Of a stretch of DNA of 64,000 bases, positions 8,866 to 18,831 are shown piece by piece. The DNA lies in NCBI RefSeq assembly GCF_001373415.1, contig NZ_CDSE01000020.1:1-64000 (forward strand), written 5' to 3'. This stretch comes from Paenibacillus dakarensis. Its GTDB lineage: Bacteria; Bacillota; Bacilli; Paenibacillales; Paenibacillaceae. Numbering within the stretch: the first letter of the stretch is position 1; the number at the start of each line of letters is the position of its first letter. Below the pieces are notes generated by a model that was not told the DNA's origin, did no database searches, and was given only the letters and a program-made list of their open reading frames with translations. A program made the translations under genes and the position numbers.

Positions 8866-11118
8866 ATGTATGCTTATTTGACAAAGTATAAGCCTAATTC
8901 TTTATTTTACAAGTTACTGTTCCATTTCTTTGTTGTTATTCTGTTACTTTCGACTTATAACGTCTGGTCGCTCACCTATTACACCAGCAGCATGGACGAC
9001 GAGGTGGTCATATATAATCGAACCCTTATCCACAATACGGTGGACAGCCTGGAAAAACAGTTCACGATCTGGCAGGGACTTATGCTCAATCTGCAATTCG
9101 ACGACCGCGTTCAGAAGCTGGATCAGCAGGGTCGCGCAGGAGGTAAGGCCGCTTTGGATTACAAAATGGTTGATCAGGTGATCAGTCAACTCCGTGCACT
9201 ATCCTCCCACCCAAGCTATCTGTTTGAAAATGTGATGGTGCATTACAAGCAGCTCGGATATTTGCTTGACAAGGAGAGCCTAATCGATGCGGACCGTATG
9301 TTCAGCCATTATTATGAAAGCGATTACTATCCGCTCGATTATTGGCTGAGAAAGGAGGGGCTGACCTCCGATCTGACACTCTCGCCTGCCCGCCAGTTTC
9401 GTATGCATACCGCGCATCGCAACCGTACACTGATGCCGGTCGAGATGAACTTTCCGGGCAGCTCATGGAGTATCATCGCTCTCGTCAATATTGACAGATG
9501 GTACAGCGCCAACCAGGGAATTGCCGATTCCCAGCTGTTTATCCTGAAGGATTCGGATACAGCGCTGTATCAGACGGCTGGGGATGCTGATGTCCGTCAG
9601 CTGCCCGAGTGGGACGGCAGCAGCCAATGGCTGCTTCACGAGGATACATATTACTTCTATGAAAAGGGAGATCAGACCGGATACACCTATGTCACAACCA
9701 TTCCAAGAACAAGGATGAACGCGAAGATCTCGAGTATGAACTGGATGGCAATCGGCCTGTTAACATTAACACTCCTGATCGGTGTGATCGCCTCCCTTTT
9801 CTTCAGCCGCAGCATCAACCGTCCATTGAAGCGGATGATGACGGGTTTTGGTTCTCTCGAGCCAACTGGTTACAAGAGCTCCATAAGGGAATTCGACGCC
9901 ATCTATGAGCAGATCAGCGGGCTGCTTCAAGAGAAAGAAGGGATCGCGCGCAAGCTGACCAGCAGCAACTCCCTGTTAACTCACTACAGTTACATGGCCC
10001 ATCTTAAAAACCTGTATCTTCATGTGCGGGAGGCCAAAGACCAGTTTATAGCCGACGGCAGTTATCTTGTTGTCGTCCACCAGCTCCGCTTCCGTTCGGG
10101 AAGTATGCCGGCTACGGAACTGGACAGCATCCAGTCCAGAACTACCGGTTTGATCGGAGATCTTATCGATGTGACCATCCGTGATGTCTTTCCTGTGTCC
10201 TATACTATCCAGATGGAAAGCGATCAGCTGCTTTCCGTTCTGTATACGAATGAGCGCTCGAAGGATCTTTCCGACTGCCTTAATGAAGTGAAGCGTATCC
10301 TGGATCATGATACGGATTACTATAGGGTCACAATCGCCGTAAGCTCCCTCATCTCATCTTCTTCGCTATTTCATCAGGCGTATGAGGAAGCGACAACGAT
10401 GCTTACACAAGCAAGGCCTGGAAGCGGAACAATTATCCTGTGGGAGCTGGAAGACAACGCGGAGACGTTCTCCCTGACCGTCGATCATGAGCAGGCACTT
10501 CTCATTAACCTGTCCGCTGGAAATGAGGAAGCAAGCTTGCGGCATCTGAATAAGCTGCTCGATGAAGCCAGGCAGAAGGAGATTACAACGGTGCAGCTTC
10601 ATCAGCTTGCCGAGTCGGTGTTCCTTCTCGCAAGAAGAGCCTTGGAGCAGCAAAGAGTTGAGGCTGATCATGAATACGAGGAGCTGTTAACGGAGCTGGA
10701 GGACTGCATGGCATTCGAGGATTACGAGCATGTCCTTAACCGGATGCTTGCCGATACAGCCGATGTTATTCGTCGCAAACGGGAAGATGGCAGCGACCTT
10801 CTGCTCGCCGTGAAGTCCTATTTGGAAGAACGCTATGCTGAGGATATTTCCCTGGAATTATTAGCCGATCAGCTCGGCTTGACCCCAAACTACCTCTCGA
10901 TGTCCATTAAAGAGAGAACCGGCAAGACCTTCAGTGAGCAGCTAAATGAGATCAGAGTAGGCAAAGCGAAAGAACTTCTGGAATTCTCGAAAATCTCTAT
11001 TCAGGAAGTAGGAGAACGCATCGGCTACCGAAATGCAACCTCCTTCAACCGAATGTTCAAGAAAGGGACAGGAATGACTCCCGGTGACTACCGGAAAGCA
11101 GCGCAGCGCAGGGGTTAG
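8866..11118 (+). CDS. Membrane-bound AraC-family regulator
   Basis: A 750-residue regulator built like the one at 371. A transmembrane helix lies near residues 15-37, an extracytoplasmic sensor region follows, a second helix lies near 292-315, and the C-terminal AraC helix-turn-helix pair occupies about 645-745 (LELLADQLGLTPNYLS, then IQEVGERIGYRNATSFNRMFK). ATG 8866 follows ACAAGGAG. The gene converges with a binding protein and permease operon, a usual arrangement for regulators of LplABC-type oligosaccharide importers. It probably activates that operon and the beta-helix protein gene at 14853. Confidence 0.9.
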   Translation: MYAYLTKYKPNSLFYKLLFHFFVVILLLSTYNVWSLTYYTSSMDDEVVIYNRTLIHNTVDSLEKQFTIWQGLMLNLQFDDRVQKLDQQGRAGGKAALDYKMVDQVISQLRALSSHPSYLFENVMVHYKQLGYLLDKESLIDADRMFSHYYESDYYPLDYWLRKEGLTSDLTLSPARQFRMHTAHRNRTLMPVEMNFPGSSWSIIALVNIDRWYSANQGIADSQLFILKDSDTALYQTAGDADVRQLPEWDGSSQWLLHEDTYYFYEKGDQTGYTYVTTIPRTRMNAKISSMNWMAIGLLTLTLLIGVIASLFFSRSINRPLKRMMTGFGSLEPTGYKSSIREFDAIYEQISGLLQEKEGIARKLTSSNSLLTHYSYMAHLKNLYLHVREAKDQFIADGSYLVVVHQLRFRSGSMPATELDSIQSRTTGLIGDLIDVTIRDVFPVSYTIQMESDQLLSVLYTNERSKDLSDCLNEVKRILDHDTDYYRVTIAVSSLISSSSLFHQAYEEATTMLTQARPGSGTIILWELEDNAETFSLTVDHEQALLINLSAGNEEASLRHLNKLLDEARQKEITTVQLHQLAESVFLLARRALEQQRVEADHEYEELLTELEDCMAFEDYEHVLNRMLADTADVIRRKREDGSDLLLAVKSYLEERYAEDISLELLADQLGLTPNYLSMSIKERTGKTFSEQLNEIRVGKAKELLEFSKISIQEVGERIGYRNATSFNRMFKKGTGMTPGDYRKAAQRRG

Positions 11119-11131
11119 CCTGCGCTGCGCT
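11100..11131. terminator. Hairpin between convergent genes
   Basis: AGCGCAGCGCAGG pairs perfectly with CCTGCGCTGCGCT. The stem spans the stop codon of the regulator and lies 8 bp from the 3' end of the convergent permease gene, so it can serve both strands. There is no clear T run. Confidence 0.55.
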
Positions 11132-11138
11132 ATCTGTA

Positions 11139-12002
11139 TCAGCCTTTCACCGATCCGATTAAAGCCCCTTTAACGAAGTATTTCTGAATAAATGGATACA
11201 CGAGCAGGATCGGAAGTGTCGATACCATAATAGCCGCATACTTTAGCGCAGTCTCGACGATGACGAATTCTCCGCCGATCGGTCCTTCGCTGCTCGTCAA
11301 CTCCCCGCTGAGCACGATGCTGCGTAGATGAAGCTGCAGCGGGTACAGCTCCTGGTCACGCAGGTATAGGAGCGGGCCAAGAAAGCCGTTCCAAAGGCCG
11401 ACAGCATAATAGAGTCCAATCGTTGCCATTACAGGCATGGATAACGGAAGTACGATGCGGAATAGTATTCCCATTTCCGACAAGCCATCAAGCTTTCCTG
11501 ATTCCTCCAGTTCCGCCGGAATGCCGCGGAAGAAGGTCACCATAATCAGCAGGTTCCAAGTGGATACGGCTCCCGGAAGAATGATTGCCCACATCGTATT
11601 GACGAGCCCCAGTTCTTTTACAACGAGAAAGGTAGGAATCATGCCCCCGCCAAAAAACATCGTAAATACAACCATCACCATGAAGGTCTTGTTAAAGATC
11701 ATGTTCCGCTTGGAAAGCGAATAGGCTCCCAGCGATGTCACCAAAAGTGCGGTTGCCGTCCCCAGGGTGACATAGATAATCGTATTTTTGTAGCCTGACA
11801 TAATCCGGCCGTCCTGGAAAACATACTTGTACATATCCAGGTTGAACTCCTTCGGAAACAGCCACACTTCCCCCTGTGAGATCGGACCGGAGCCGCTGAA
11901 CGAAACCGCCAGCATGTAGATAAACGGATACAGACAAAGGACCACGACGCCTGACATTATGATCAGGTTGATCAGGTCAAACCAACTAAAGCGTTGTTTC
12001 AT
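11139..12002 (-). CDS. ABC transporter permease (LplC/YtcP type)
   Basis: A 287-residue permease with six predicted membrane segments, the first near residues 14-34. The ATPase-docking loop reads LEESGKLDGLSEMGILFRIVLP, and the C-terminus FVKGALIGSVKG is typical of the LplC family. Its start at 12002 lies 10 bp after the stop of the partner permease, with a GGAGGTG ribosome site in the gap. It is the last gene of the operon SBP-LplB-LplC. Confidence 0.92.
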   Translation of the reverse strand: MKQRFSWFDLINLIIMSGVVVLCLYPFIYMLAVSFSGSGPISQGEVWLFPKEFNLDMYKYVFQDGRIMSGYKNTIIYVTLGTATALLVTSLGAYSLSKRNMIFNKTFMVMVVFTMFFGGGMIPTFLVVKELGLVNTMWAIILPGAVSTWNLLIMVTFFRGIPAELEESGKLDGLSEMGILFRIVLPLSMPVMATIGLYYAVGLWNGFLGPLLYLRDQELYPLQLHLRSIVLSGELTSSEGPIGGEFVIVETALKYAAIMVSTLPILLVYPFIQKYFVKGALIGSVKG

Positions 12003-12012
12003 TGTGCACCTC

Positions 12013-12993
12013 CTACCATAAGCTGTTATCGCTTATCTTTCTGCTAATCCAGTTGGCTGACAGGATGAAGACGAAGCTGATGAGACCGGTAAACAGATCG
12101 ATAGCAGTCGCATAGCTGTAATTCGCATTCGTCAAGCCTACCCTATACACATAGGTGCTTATAATATCAGCTATACTGTAAGTAGCCGGCGTTGCCAGCA
12201 GGAATACCTTCTCAAATCCAATCTCCAGCACCTTGCCGATATCAAGAATAAGAATAATCACAATAGCAGGAGCAATACCCGGCAGTGTAACATGTAAAGT
12301 CTGCTTCCATCTATTTGCGCCGTCAATGCGCGAAGCTTCATACAACTGTGGATCGACGGAGGCCAGCGCGGCCAGGTATATAATCGTTCCCCATCCAATA
12401 TGCTGCCAGATATCACTGGCTACATAGATCGTTCTGAACCAGTCTGCCTCCACCATGAACGTGATCTTTTCTAGTCCTAACGCCGCCAATATCTCATTGA
12501 TAATGCCACCGGAAGGAGACAGGAACATGACAACAATACCGGCCACGATAACATTCGAAATAAAGTGAGGCAGATAACTGACCGTCTGTACGAATCTCTT
12601 GAAAAATGCATTCCGCATCTCATTGATCAAGAGAGCTAGAATAATCGGTGCGGGGAATCCGAACAGCAGCTTATAAAACCCCAGCAAAAAAGTGTTCCGT
12701 ATGACAGGAAAGAAATCCTTACTTTCAAAAAACTGCTTAAAATATTTAAATCCTACCCATTCGCTTGCCATAATACCCTGAAACAGGTTGTAATCCTTGA
12801 AAGCTATGACAATGCCGAAGATCGGCGCATATTTAAACAGCAGATAGTACAGCAAACAAGGCAGGAACAGGATAAGCAAGTATTTGTCCCGCTTCAGATT
12901 GCGGAGCAGCGGATATCGCGTCCTGGCCTTTCGGAGCGGGGGTTCATGTATTTCAATTTCGGAAATCCCCTCTGAGCCTTTGAAGAGTGACAT
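12013..12993 (-). CDS. ABC transporter permease (LplB type)
   Basis: A 326-residue permease with a charged cytoplasmic N-terminus of about 35 residues before the first helix (YLLILFLPCLLYYLLF). The EAA loop is YEASRIDGANRWKQTLHVTLP. The residues FKYAPIFGIVIAFKDYN after the first helix are characteristic of LplB-type permeases of oligosaccharide importers. A GGAGGAAC ribosome site precedes 12993. It should pair with the protein at 11139 and take substrate from the lipoprotein at 13096. Confidence 0.92.
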   Translation of the reverse strand: MSLFKGSEGISEIEIHEPPLRKARTRYPLLRNLKRDKYLLILFLPCLLYYLLFKYAPIFGIVIAFKDYNLFQGIMASEWVGFKYFKQFFESKDFFPVIRNTFLLGFYKLLFGFPAPIILALLINEMRNAFFKRFVQTVSYLPHFISNVIVAGIVVMFLSPSGGIINEILAALGLEKITFMVEADWFRTIYVASDIWQHIGWGTIIYLAALASVDPQLYEASRIDGANRWKQTLHVTLPGIAPAIVIILILDIGKVLEIGFEKVFLLATPATYSIADIISTYVYRVGLTNANYSYATAIDLFTGLISFVFILSANWISRKISDNSLW

Positions 12994-13045
12994 GGAGTTC
13001 CTCCTTTAGTTAGAACAGCCTTCCCATCATCCTCAATCGGATGAG

Positions 13046-13086
13046 AGAGGGAGGGTGTGCTAGGCAAATGCACAAATCCTCCCTCT
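13046..13086 (-). terminator. Intercistronic hairpin after the binding-protein gene
   Basis: AGAGGGAGG pairs with CCTCCCTCT, with a short inner TGC/GCA pairing. The hairpin begins 10 bp after the stop of the binding-protein gene on the minus strand. Such hairpins between a binding protein and its permeases commonly raise the binding-protein share of expression by partial termination or mRNA protection. That role is inferred. Confidence 0.5.
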
Positions 13087-13095
13087 TCAGCTTCA

Positions 13096-14628
13096 TTATT
13101 TCAAGAATTGCTGAGCCCGTTCATATGCTGACTTGTGGACAGCAACGACTTCGTCAATACCCATCTTTTTAATTTCCTCTACATAAGCATCCCACTCATC
13201 AAAGCTCTTTTGGCCGAGAATGAACTTGGATACCTGCTCATCCATATACTTTTTAATAGCCGTATTCGTCAGATTCAGGACCTCGTTCTCCTCATCGGTG
13301 AAGGCGAGGCGAGGCTGCAGTTTCGCTTCGTTGCCCTGCTGGATTTGTTTCAGCGCTTTATTCAACTTCTCCGAGTTCATCGGATCGTATGCAGTCATAT
13401 CCACAACCGTGTGGGCACCGTAGGTGGCGATCCCCGTCTTGGTACGAAGGTCACCCATTCCTTCAAATTCCGGTTTGAACTTGCGTACACCGTTTTCTAC
13501 GGTATAGGTCTCTCCTTCTTTACCCCAGGTAGCCATATCAATGCCTTCCGGTGAATACAGGAAGTCGAGATAGCGGAGCGCAGCGTCCTTGTTCTTCGAA
13601 TTGGATGCAACTGCAAAACCATTGCCAAGGTACCCGCCATAAGCGTTATAAGGCTTGCCGTCTTTTCCTCCCTTTGCAGGTACCATGTAATCGAGACTGA
13701 ATTCTTCAGGAGATTTCTTGAGAAGGACCGGAAGTTCATCGATCAATCCGATATAGTCGTTTGCTATGAAGCTCTTGTTCTGTGCCAGCAAGTCATTGAA
13801 CTGTGGACGCTTCAATGCCATAAAGTCGGGCGGGATCAGCCCATCTTTATAAAACTTGTTCAGTGTCATAAGCATTTCCTTAAAGCCGTCCTCAATTGGA
13901 CCGTAACGCCATTCATTCTTCTCATAGTCTATATAATTACCAAACCATGTATTGAAAGCTGGTGCGATGTTGTTCAATGAGGACAAGTTATCATAGATGA
14001 GAACCGGGTGGCTTTCAGGATACAGCTCCTTCAGCTTCTTGGCAGTTGTATACATTTCATCCCAATCAGCTGGCGGAGTCAGGTTGTGCTTCTTGAAAAT
14101 ATCGTCGCGATACAGCCAAGAACGGCGTGACTGCTGCTCCAGACCATAGTGCGGCAGGTAATAGCTTTTTCCTTCCGGAGAAAGAACAAATGCTTTGAGT
14201 TCAGGGTGCTCATCCAGGAACTTCTTATAGTTAGGCATCTGATCCAGATGATCGAAGAAATTGACAAATGCCCCGGACTTGCCGTTCGTATTCGCATTGT
14301 TCAAGCTTGTTGTGATCATGATGTCCGGCATTTCATTTGAAGAGATTGCGAGGTTCAATGCGGTATTATAATCGCTTGAAGGCACTTGAACCTTGAAATC
14401 AATGTTCGTCTTTTCCTTAATATAGCGGTAGATCGGCCAATCCGCTTTGTACGGCCAGGCGGAGTGCTGGACCGTCATCATTTTCAGGGTAACAGGCTTA
14501 TTTGTTTCTTCACCTGACACTGAAGGTGTCGGCTTGCCCTCCCCCCCGCCTTTTCCGCAGCCCGCCATGACGGATACCATCAATAAAGCAGTCACCGTCA
14601 GCAGAGCAATGGATTTTGTTATTTTCAT
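13096..14628 (-). CDS. ABC transporter substrate-binding lipoprotein (LplA type)
   Basis: A 510-residue binding lipoprotein. The signal peptide ends in lipobox VMAGC near residue 23. Family features include the long (about 500 residue) form, WPIYRYIKEKTNIDF, a LAISSNEMPDIMI segment and WLYRDDIFKKHNL near residue 170. It is the first gene of its operon, upstream of the LplB and LplC permeases. A cre-like site lies 25-39 bp before the ATG. Substrates of this group are often oligosaccharides from plant cell walls; the neighbouring beta-helix protein agrees with this but does not prove it. Confidence 0.92.
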   Translation of the reverse strand: MKITKSIALLTVTALLMVSVMAGCGKGGGEGKPTPSVSGEETNKPVTLKMMTVQHSAWPYKADWPIYRYIKEKTNIDFKVQVPSSDYNTALNLAISSNEMPDIMITTSLNNANTNGKSGAFVNFFDHLDQMPNYKKFLDEHPELKAFVLSPEGKSYYLPHYGLEQQSRRSWLYRDDIFKKHNLTPPADWDEMYTTAKKLKELYPESHPVLIYDNLSSLNNIAPAFNTWFGNYIDYEKNEWRYGPIEDGFKEMLMTLNKFYKDGLIPPDFMALKRPQFNDLLAQNKSFIANDYIGLIDELPVLLKKSPEEFSLDYMVPAKGGKDGKPYNAYGGYLGNGFAVASNSKNKDAALRYLDFLYSPEGIDMATWGKEGETYTVENGVRKFKPEFEGMGDLRTKTGIATYGAHTVVDMTAYDPMNSEKLNKALKQIQQGNEAKLQPRLAFTDEENEVLNLTNTAIKKYMDEQVSKFILGQKSFDEWDAYVEEIKKMGIDEVVAVHKSAYERAQQFLK

Positions 14629-14652
14629 TCAATTCCCACCCTTTCGATTTTT

Positions 14653-14667
14653 GGTAATCGCTTACAA
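14653..14667 (-). promoter_or_regulatory. cre-like site before the LplA-type gene
   Basis: On the minus strand TTGTAAGCGATTACC matches 14 of 15 positions of the CcpA cre consensus WTGNAANCGNWNNCA. It is 25 bp upstream of the start codon at 14628 and lies in the divergent region shared with the beta-helix gene. Catabolite repression of this locus is a reasonable inference. Confidence 0.6.
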
Positions 14668-14852
14668 AATGTACTGTATCCGATCTTCGGCAGGAGTTCC
14701 ATTCCCCATTGGTACCGTTATTTTCATTTTCTCCGATTCGTAGAAATGGGCAATCATCATAGAATATGTCAATCGAGCAGAAATCCGGCTTCTGCTATGC
14801 TTATATCGCTTTATCTGAACACCACTCGTTCAAATAAGGGAGGCTTATACGA

Positions 14853-16670
14853 ATGAAAGTCAACAATCAACCGCTGGAGCCGGAGCACAAGGAACTCACA
14901 CTTAGCCGGAGAAAGCTGCTCGCTGCTCTTGGCTCGGCAGGCGCAGTCGCTCTGCTTGGAGGCTACCGGGCAAACGCTATGGGGACAAGTGTATCGGAAG
15001 CCGTCTATGGAGAAGACGCAGCAGCTCCCCATGTTCAAGGACCGGTATTCCTCGCAGCGACCATCGCACAGCTGCGTTCCCTCAAGCATTCCGTCCTCAC
15101 GAATCTTTATTACATAACCGACCATCAGCAAGAAGGCATGTTCGTGTATGACCCCGCGGACACCTATAGCCCGGATAATACCGGCACGGTCCTCGTAAGC
15201 GCAGCAGGCCTTCGATTTAAACGAATTATTGAAAATAACACGGTGAATATAAAATGGTACGGCGCCAAAGGAGACGGGGAAGCAGACGATTCAGCCGCCT
15301 TTCAGGCTGCCTTGGATGAAGCTGTCCAGCGTGGAAGAGCGACTGTGCTGGTTCCGGCGGGCATTTACCGGATGACACAGGAGTTGTATATTTTCCGTCA
15401 TACCCATCTGAAGATGGATGCGGATGCAGTTCTGCTTCGAACGCACAACGACAATCTCATCCGTAATTACCGGGCATCCGATGTCTTTTACGGTTATGAA
15501 GGAAACAGCCATATTACAATAGAGGGCGGCACACTGGACAGCAATGCGGTTCAATATACCCGCGTCTGCAACGGAATGGCGCTGGCGCACGCCGAGCATA
15601 TTACGCTGCGCGGCGTAACGATTAAAGATACACAGAGTGGACACGGAATTGAAATGACAGGTGTAAGACATGTCATGATCGATCAATGCCGGTTCGTCGG
15701 CTTCATGTTTACAAGCCAAAATTACAGCGAGGCCATTCAGCTGGAGCCTGCGATCAAAGCCGGCTTTATCGGACAAGCGGCCGACCATACGCCGACACAC
15801 CACGTCACAGTACAAAACTGCTTCTTCGGTGCAAGCGGCACCCCCGGCACAGTCTCTTGGCCATGCGGTGTCGGGGCCCACGGTGCTTATCCGGGTGCAT
15901 ACTTCGATCATATCATTGTAAGAGATAACGTAATGGAAGGCAGCACCTACTGGGCAATCCGTCCATTCAAATGGCAGAATGCAGTCATTAGCGGTAACCA
16001 TATGAAAAAGGTTAACGGCGGCATCTTTGTTTCAACACCGTCTGCGACCTCCGCCTCCTCCCGGGATGACAATGGCGTGTACCATCCAGTGCAGCCGGCA
16101 AGCTCAATCGTGATTGAAGGGAACATTCTGGATCAAGCGACCAACAGTGGCATCTATGTGGAGGGCTTCCCTGAAGGAAGCGGGAATAAAGTGGTGATTG
16201 CAAACAATGTATTCAAACAGATGGCTGCCCAGTTTATCAGTCTGAAATGCCAGGACACGATCGTAACCGGTAATGTTTTCGAAGGGGCTGGAAAGAATGG
16301 TATCACGGCCGCGGACTGCAGCCGCATTCAAATTACGGGCAACCTTCTGTATAACACTGCCGGACACGGAATTCAGGTGACTAATTCAAGCCAGGTGACG
16401 ATCGAATCCAATATGATTACTAACGCGGGACAATCCGCCGAAGGAAGCTTCGATGGGATCTTCCTTACTGGGAAAGGCGGCGATCATCGCGTCATCGGCA
16501 ATACAATCCGCACCGAGACCGGAGCCCGTAAGCTTCGCCATGGCCTGCAGGTCAGTGAATCGGTAGCGAATCTGACCCGGCTCCAGAACGATCTGCGCTG
16601 CGCTGCGCTCAGTGGCAATCTGAACGATTCGTCGCCGAATCCGATTACCACACCGGAGGATCAGGTATAA
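14853..16670 (+). CDS. Secreted right-handed beta-helix protein (pectate-lyase superfamily)
   Basis: A 605-residue protein. The N-terminus carries twin arginines at residues 19-20 ([14 protein letters not shown]) ahead of a hydrophobic stretch, which suggests Tat export. Near residue 131 starts a Pectate_lyase_3 type motif, [22 protein letters not shown], shown here as its key residues KWYGAKGDG and DDSAAF. The rest is a series of NosD/PbH1-like repeats ([34 protein letters not shown]). It is divergent from the LplA-type operon and ends in a terminator. Probably a polysaccharide lyase or hydrolase; the substrate is not determined. Confidence 0.85.
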   Translation: MKVNNQPLEPEHKELTLSRRKLLAALGSAGAVALLGGYRANAMGTSVSEAVYGEDAAAPHVQGPVFLAATIAQLRSLKHSVLTNLYYITDHQQEGMFVYDPADTYSPDNTGTVLVSAAGLRFKRIIENNTVNIKWYGAKGDGEADDSAAFQAALDEAVQRGRATVLVPAGIYRMTQELYIFRHTHLKMDADAVLLRTHNDNLIRNYRASDVFYGYEGNSHITIEGGTLDSNAVQYTRVCNGMALAHAEHITLRGVTIKDTQSGHGIEMTGVRHVMIDQCRFVGFMFTSQNYSEAIQLEPAIKAGFIGQAADHTPTHHVTVQNCFFGASGTPGTVSWPCGVGAHGAYPGAYFDHIIVRDNVMEGSTYWAIRPFKWQNAVISGNHMKKVNGGIFVSTPSATSASSRDDNGVYHPVQPASSIVIEGNILDQATNSGIYVEGFPEGSGNKVVIANNVFKQMAAQFISLKCQDTIVTGNVFEGAGKNGITAADCSRIQITGNLLYNTAGHGIQVTNSSQVTIESNMITNAGQSAEGSFDGIFLTGKGGDHRVIGNTIRTETGARKLRHGLQVSESVANLTRLQNDLRCAALSGNLNDSSPNPITTPEDQV

Positions 16671-16686
16671 ATCTTGCCTTTATTGA

Positions 16687-16721
16687 AGGAACCGGAAACG
16701 AAAGCGCCCCGGTTCCTTTTT
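16687..16721 (+). terminator. Rho-independent terminator
   Basis: AAGGAACCGG pairs with CCGGTTCCTT followed by TTT, about 17 bp after the beta-helix gene. Confidence 0.85.
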
Positions 16722-16874
16722 ATGTTGAGAAGAAAGATGCTTTACTTGCAGAGGAGCTTGCTGATACCATTAGGATAATAGAGGAAATTCGACATTTAAA
16801 ACTAAAGATGGCAAAACGCTGCTGAGCAGACACGCAAAGCCTTGGAATGATGCGTTTTGGAGAGGATGTTACCC

Positions 16875-17747
16875 ATGGAAGTATTGCAATATTTACAGGC
16901 AGATCTGCTGCATGCATTCTGTACAGAGCTGGATATGCCGGAAGAAGTTACTTCACAGCTCTGTTCGCTTATAGATGCGTTTAAGGCTGAAGCTGACCGG
17001 CTCGAGGAATTGCTGCCTGCCCTGCTCGACAAATCGCGTGCCGAAGCAGCATCGCAACAGGTGCGAGAGATTGGCAATCTAATCGCGCCCGATGGCCTTG
17101 GCGAGCTGGCTTTACTGCTCACTGCAGCATTGGCGGCACGTCCGATATTCGCTGAACGCGGTATTTCGGACGATATATTTCTGGCCACAATGGGTTGTTT
17201 CCCCCGCTTTGTGCGCGAGAGCCGTGAATGGACAGGGCACTGGTGCTTTGACCGCGGATTCTGGGTGTGGCGCCAGATAAGCGGACAGCTGTTCCGCATA
17301 GGAACGCTTGAGTTCGAGCTCCGTACACTGACAGAGGAATATGCTGCCCCGCTGGGCTTTACACCCGGCGAGCCTGCGCTTTCCGTTCATATTCCAGGCG
17401 ACGCCATTCTTACAACCGAGGCGCTTCATGCCTCTTACGCTGCAAGCAACGAATTTTTCATGAAGCTTCAAGGATCAGTGCCGCCAGCGTACTGCCATAC
17501 TTGGCTGCTATCGAGGACAGTTCATGACATGCTGCCGCCTTCGTCCGGTATCTGTACATTTGCACGGGATTATACGATCGTTCAAGATGATGCTTCGAGC
17601 AACAGCGGACGTGTGTGGTTATTCAACAGGAAAGATGACGTTCCCGATGAAGCACTGCCGGAGAATACCAGCCTCCAGCGTGCTGCCAAGAAGCTTCTGC
17701 TCTCTGGCGGACACATTGGGAATGGTCTCGGAAAGCTTTCTATATAA
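16875..17747 (+). CDS. Acyltransferase-like protein with GNAT-type N and C domains
   Basis: A 290-residue cytoplasmic protein. I chose ATG 16875, nine bases after GGAGAGG, over an upstream ATG at 16857. The sequence resembles Bacillota proteins annotated as acyltransferase domain-containing with an N-terminal helical domain (about 1-115) and a GNAT-like C-terminal domain (about 120-290, with ALSVHIPGDA and FYASN-like LHASYAASNEFF). The family is poorly characterised. The gene stands alone between two terminators and follows the sugar locus. I am fairly sure of the family and have no evidence for the substrate. Confidence 0.6.
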   Translation: MEVLQYLQADLLHAFCTELDMPEEVTSQLCSLIDAFKAEADRLEELLPALLDKSRAEAASQQVREIGNLIAPDGLGELALLLTAALAARPIFAERGISDDIFLATMGCFPRFVRESREWTGHWCFDRGFWVWRQISGQLFRIGTLEFELRTLTEEYAAPLGFTPGEPALSVHIPGDAILTTEALHASYAASNEFFMKLQGSVPPAYCHTWLLSRTVHDMLPPSSGICTFARDYTIVQDDASSNSGRVWLFNRKDDVPDEALPENTSLQRAAKKLLLSGGHIGNGLGKLSI

Positions 17748-17773
17748 AGACTCAACATATAACGAGCATTCAA

Positions 17774-17804
17774 GAAAAGAAGCGGGGATTGTCCCGCTTC
17801 TTTT
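17774..17804 (+). terminator. Rho-independent terminator, bidirectional
   Basis: AAAAGAAGCGGG pairs with CCCGCTTCTTTT around GATTGT, 26 bp after the stop at 17747. Confidence 0.88.
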
Positions 17805-17872
17805 CTGTATACGCCAGCATGATCTAAATCAAATAGAATCCTTTACGAGTGATCCTGCTGGCCCTTCATAAG

Positions 17873-18442
17873 TTATAAAGTGCTGCGACGCAGCTCATAA
17901 AAATACTGCACGATAGGATGCTTTAACTTCATTTTCTCAGCCATGTTAATAATTCGCTTTTTCCCAACACGTCTGTCCACCAGAGCCAGGATATTCAATA
18001 GGATATCATCGCTCTCTATATTTTCTTCTATGGAAGTAGATAAAAATTTAGTTGCTGTAGCGATAAAGTTAGATTTGCTTAAGGAAGTCTGTGCTGCCAA
18101 AATCTCCTTTGCATACTCTGAGCTTTTTCTGTTTCTTGCCATGACTACTAGACGATCCTCCGGAACGTTCCCCTTGGTATCTTTTCTGACCGCTTCGATT
18201 TCTTCATCGCTGACAGGAATTTGGATATCCGGATCATTCTTAATTTCCATCTCCGTCTGATACCATCTGATTACGCTGGTTTTATCACTCATATTGAATA
18301 CATTCTTTTTATCTACCGAAATATAACAAAGCCCTGCTTTATCCGGCGAATAACGGTAACCCGTTGCACGGTATTCAACCCTTCCTTGTAACGCAGGACT
18401 GAGAAAGCTCTCCAGCTGCTGCTTCAATTTGCTCCAGGACAT
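17873..18442 (-). CDS. Conserved hypothetical protein, possibly SF0329 family
   Basis: A 189-residue soluble protein starting MSWSKLKQQLESF, with AGGAGGATT just before the ATG at 18442. Recognisable segments are GRVEYRATGYRYSPDKAG, ITVDKK-like YISVDKKNVFNM, and a C-terminal helical part ending DRRVGKKRI and HPIVQYFYELR. This resembles the uncharacterised SF0329 family of Bacillota, in which the last motif is conserved. No enzymatic residues stand out. It lies between the GNAT-like gene and gene remnants. Confidence 0.6.
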   Translation of the reverse strand: MSWSKLKQQLESFLSPALQGRVEYRATGYRYSPDKAGLCYISVDKKNVFNMSDKTSVIRWYQTEMEIKNDPDIQIPVSDEEIEAVRKDTKGNVPEDRLVVMARNRKSSEYAKEILAAQTSLSKSNFIATATKFLSTSIEENIESDDILLNILALVDRRVGKKRIINMAEKMKLKHPIVQYFYELRRSTL

Positions 18443-18509
18443 GTAATCCTCCTATGCTTGCCATACTATTTTATAGTCATATGCCAATATACCATAATTA
18501 TCTGCATAT

Positions 18510-18544
18510 AAAAAAAGACTGCCGACAAACATCATCGACAGTCT
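18510..18544 (-). terminator. Rho-independent terminator on the minus strand
   Basis: AGACTGTCGA pairs with TCGGCAGTCT (one mismatch) and is followed on the minus strand by seven T. It lies downstream of the oxidoreductase remnant and is probably that lost gene's original terminator. Confidence 0.8.
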
Positions 18545-18627
18545 GAGGGAAAGAGCTCAGAACCCTTTTAGTTAACATTACGCACTCTCATATTTACTGA
18601 GTCCGTATTTTCAAGCCCAAGCTGTGA

Positions 18628-18828
18628 TCAGATCATTCCCTTGATCAGCCCAGTCGGCAGTGGCTTAGGTTTCTCGCAGCCTGTTGTCAGCTCTACATGC
18701 TTTCCGCTTTCGGAGCTGATCTGGAATGCATGCATGATCTCGAGTACATGGTTGGTCAAATCCCCGTTCGCTCTAGGGGTTTCTCCCGTATCCAGACATT
18801 TTGCCATGTCGGCTACACCAAGCCCGCG
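18628..18828 (-). pseudogene. C-terminal remnant of a Gfo/Idh/MocA-family oxidoreductase
   Basis: The minus strand encodes about 66 residues from RGLGVADMAKCLDTGE through NGDLTNHVLEIMHAFQ to a TGA stop at 18630-18628. This is the usual C-terminal end of Gfo/Idh/MocA NAD(P)-dependent sugar dehydrogenases, including the GVADMA and H-E helix motifs. The catalytic and nucleotide-binding N-terminal two thirds are absent. Homology stops at about 18829, directly against an AraC fragment on the other strand, so a deletion joined the two. Confidence 0.8.
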
Positions 18829-18831
18829 GCA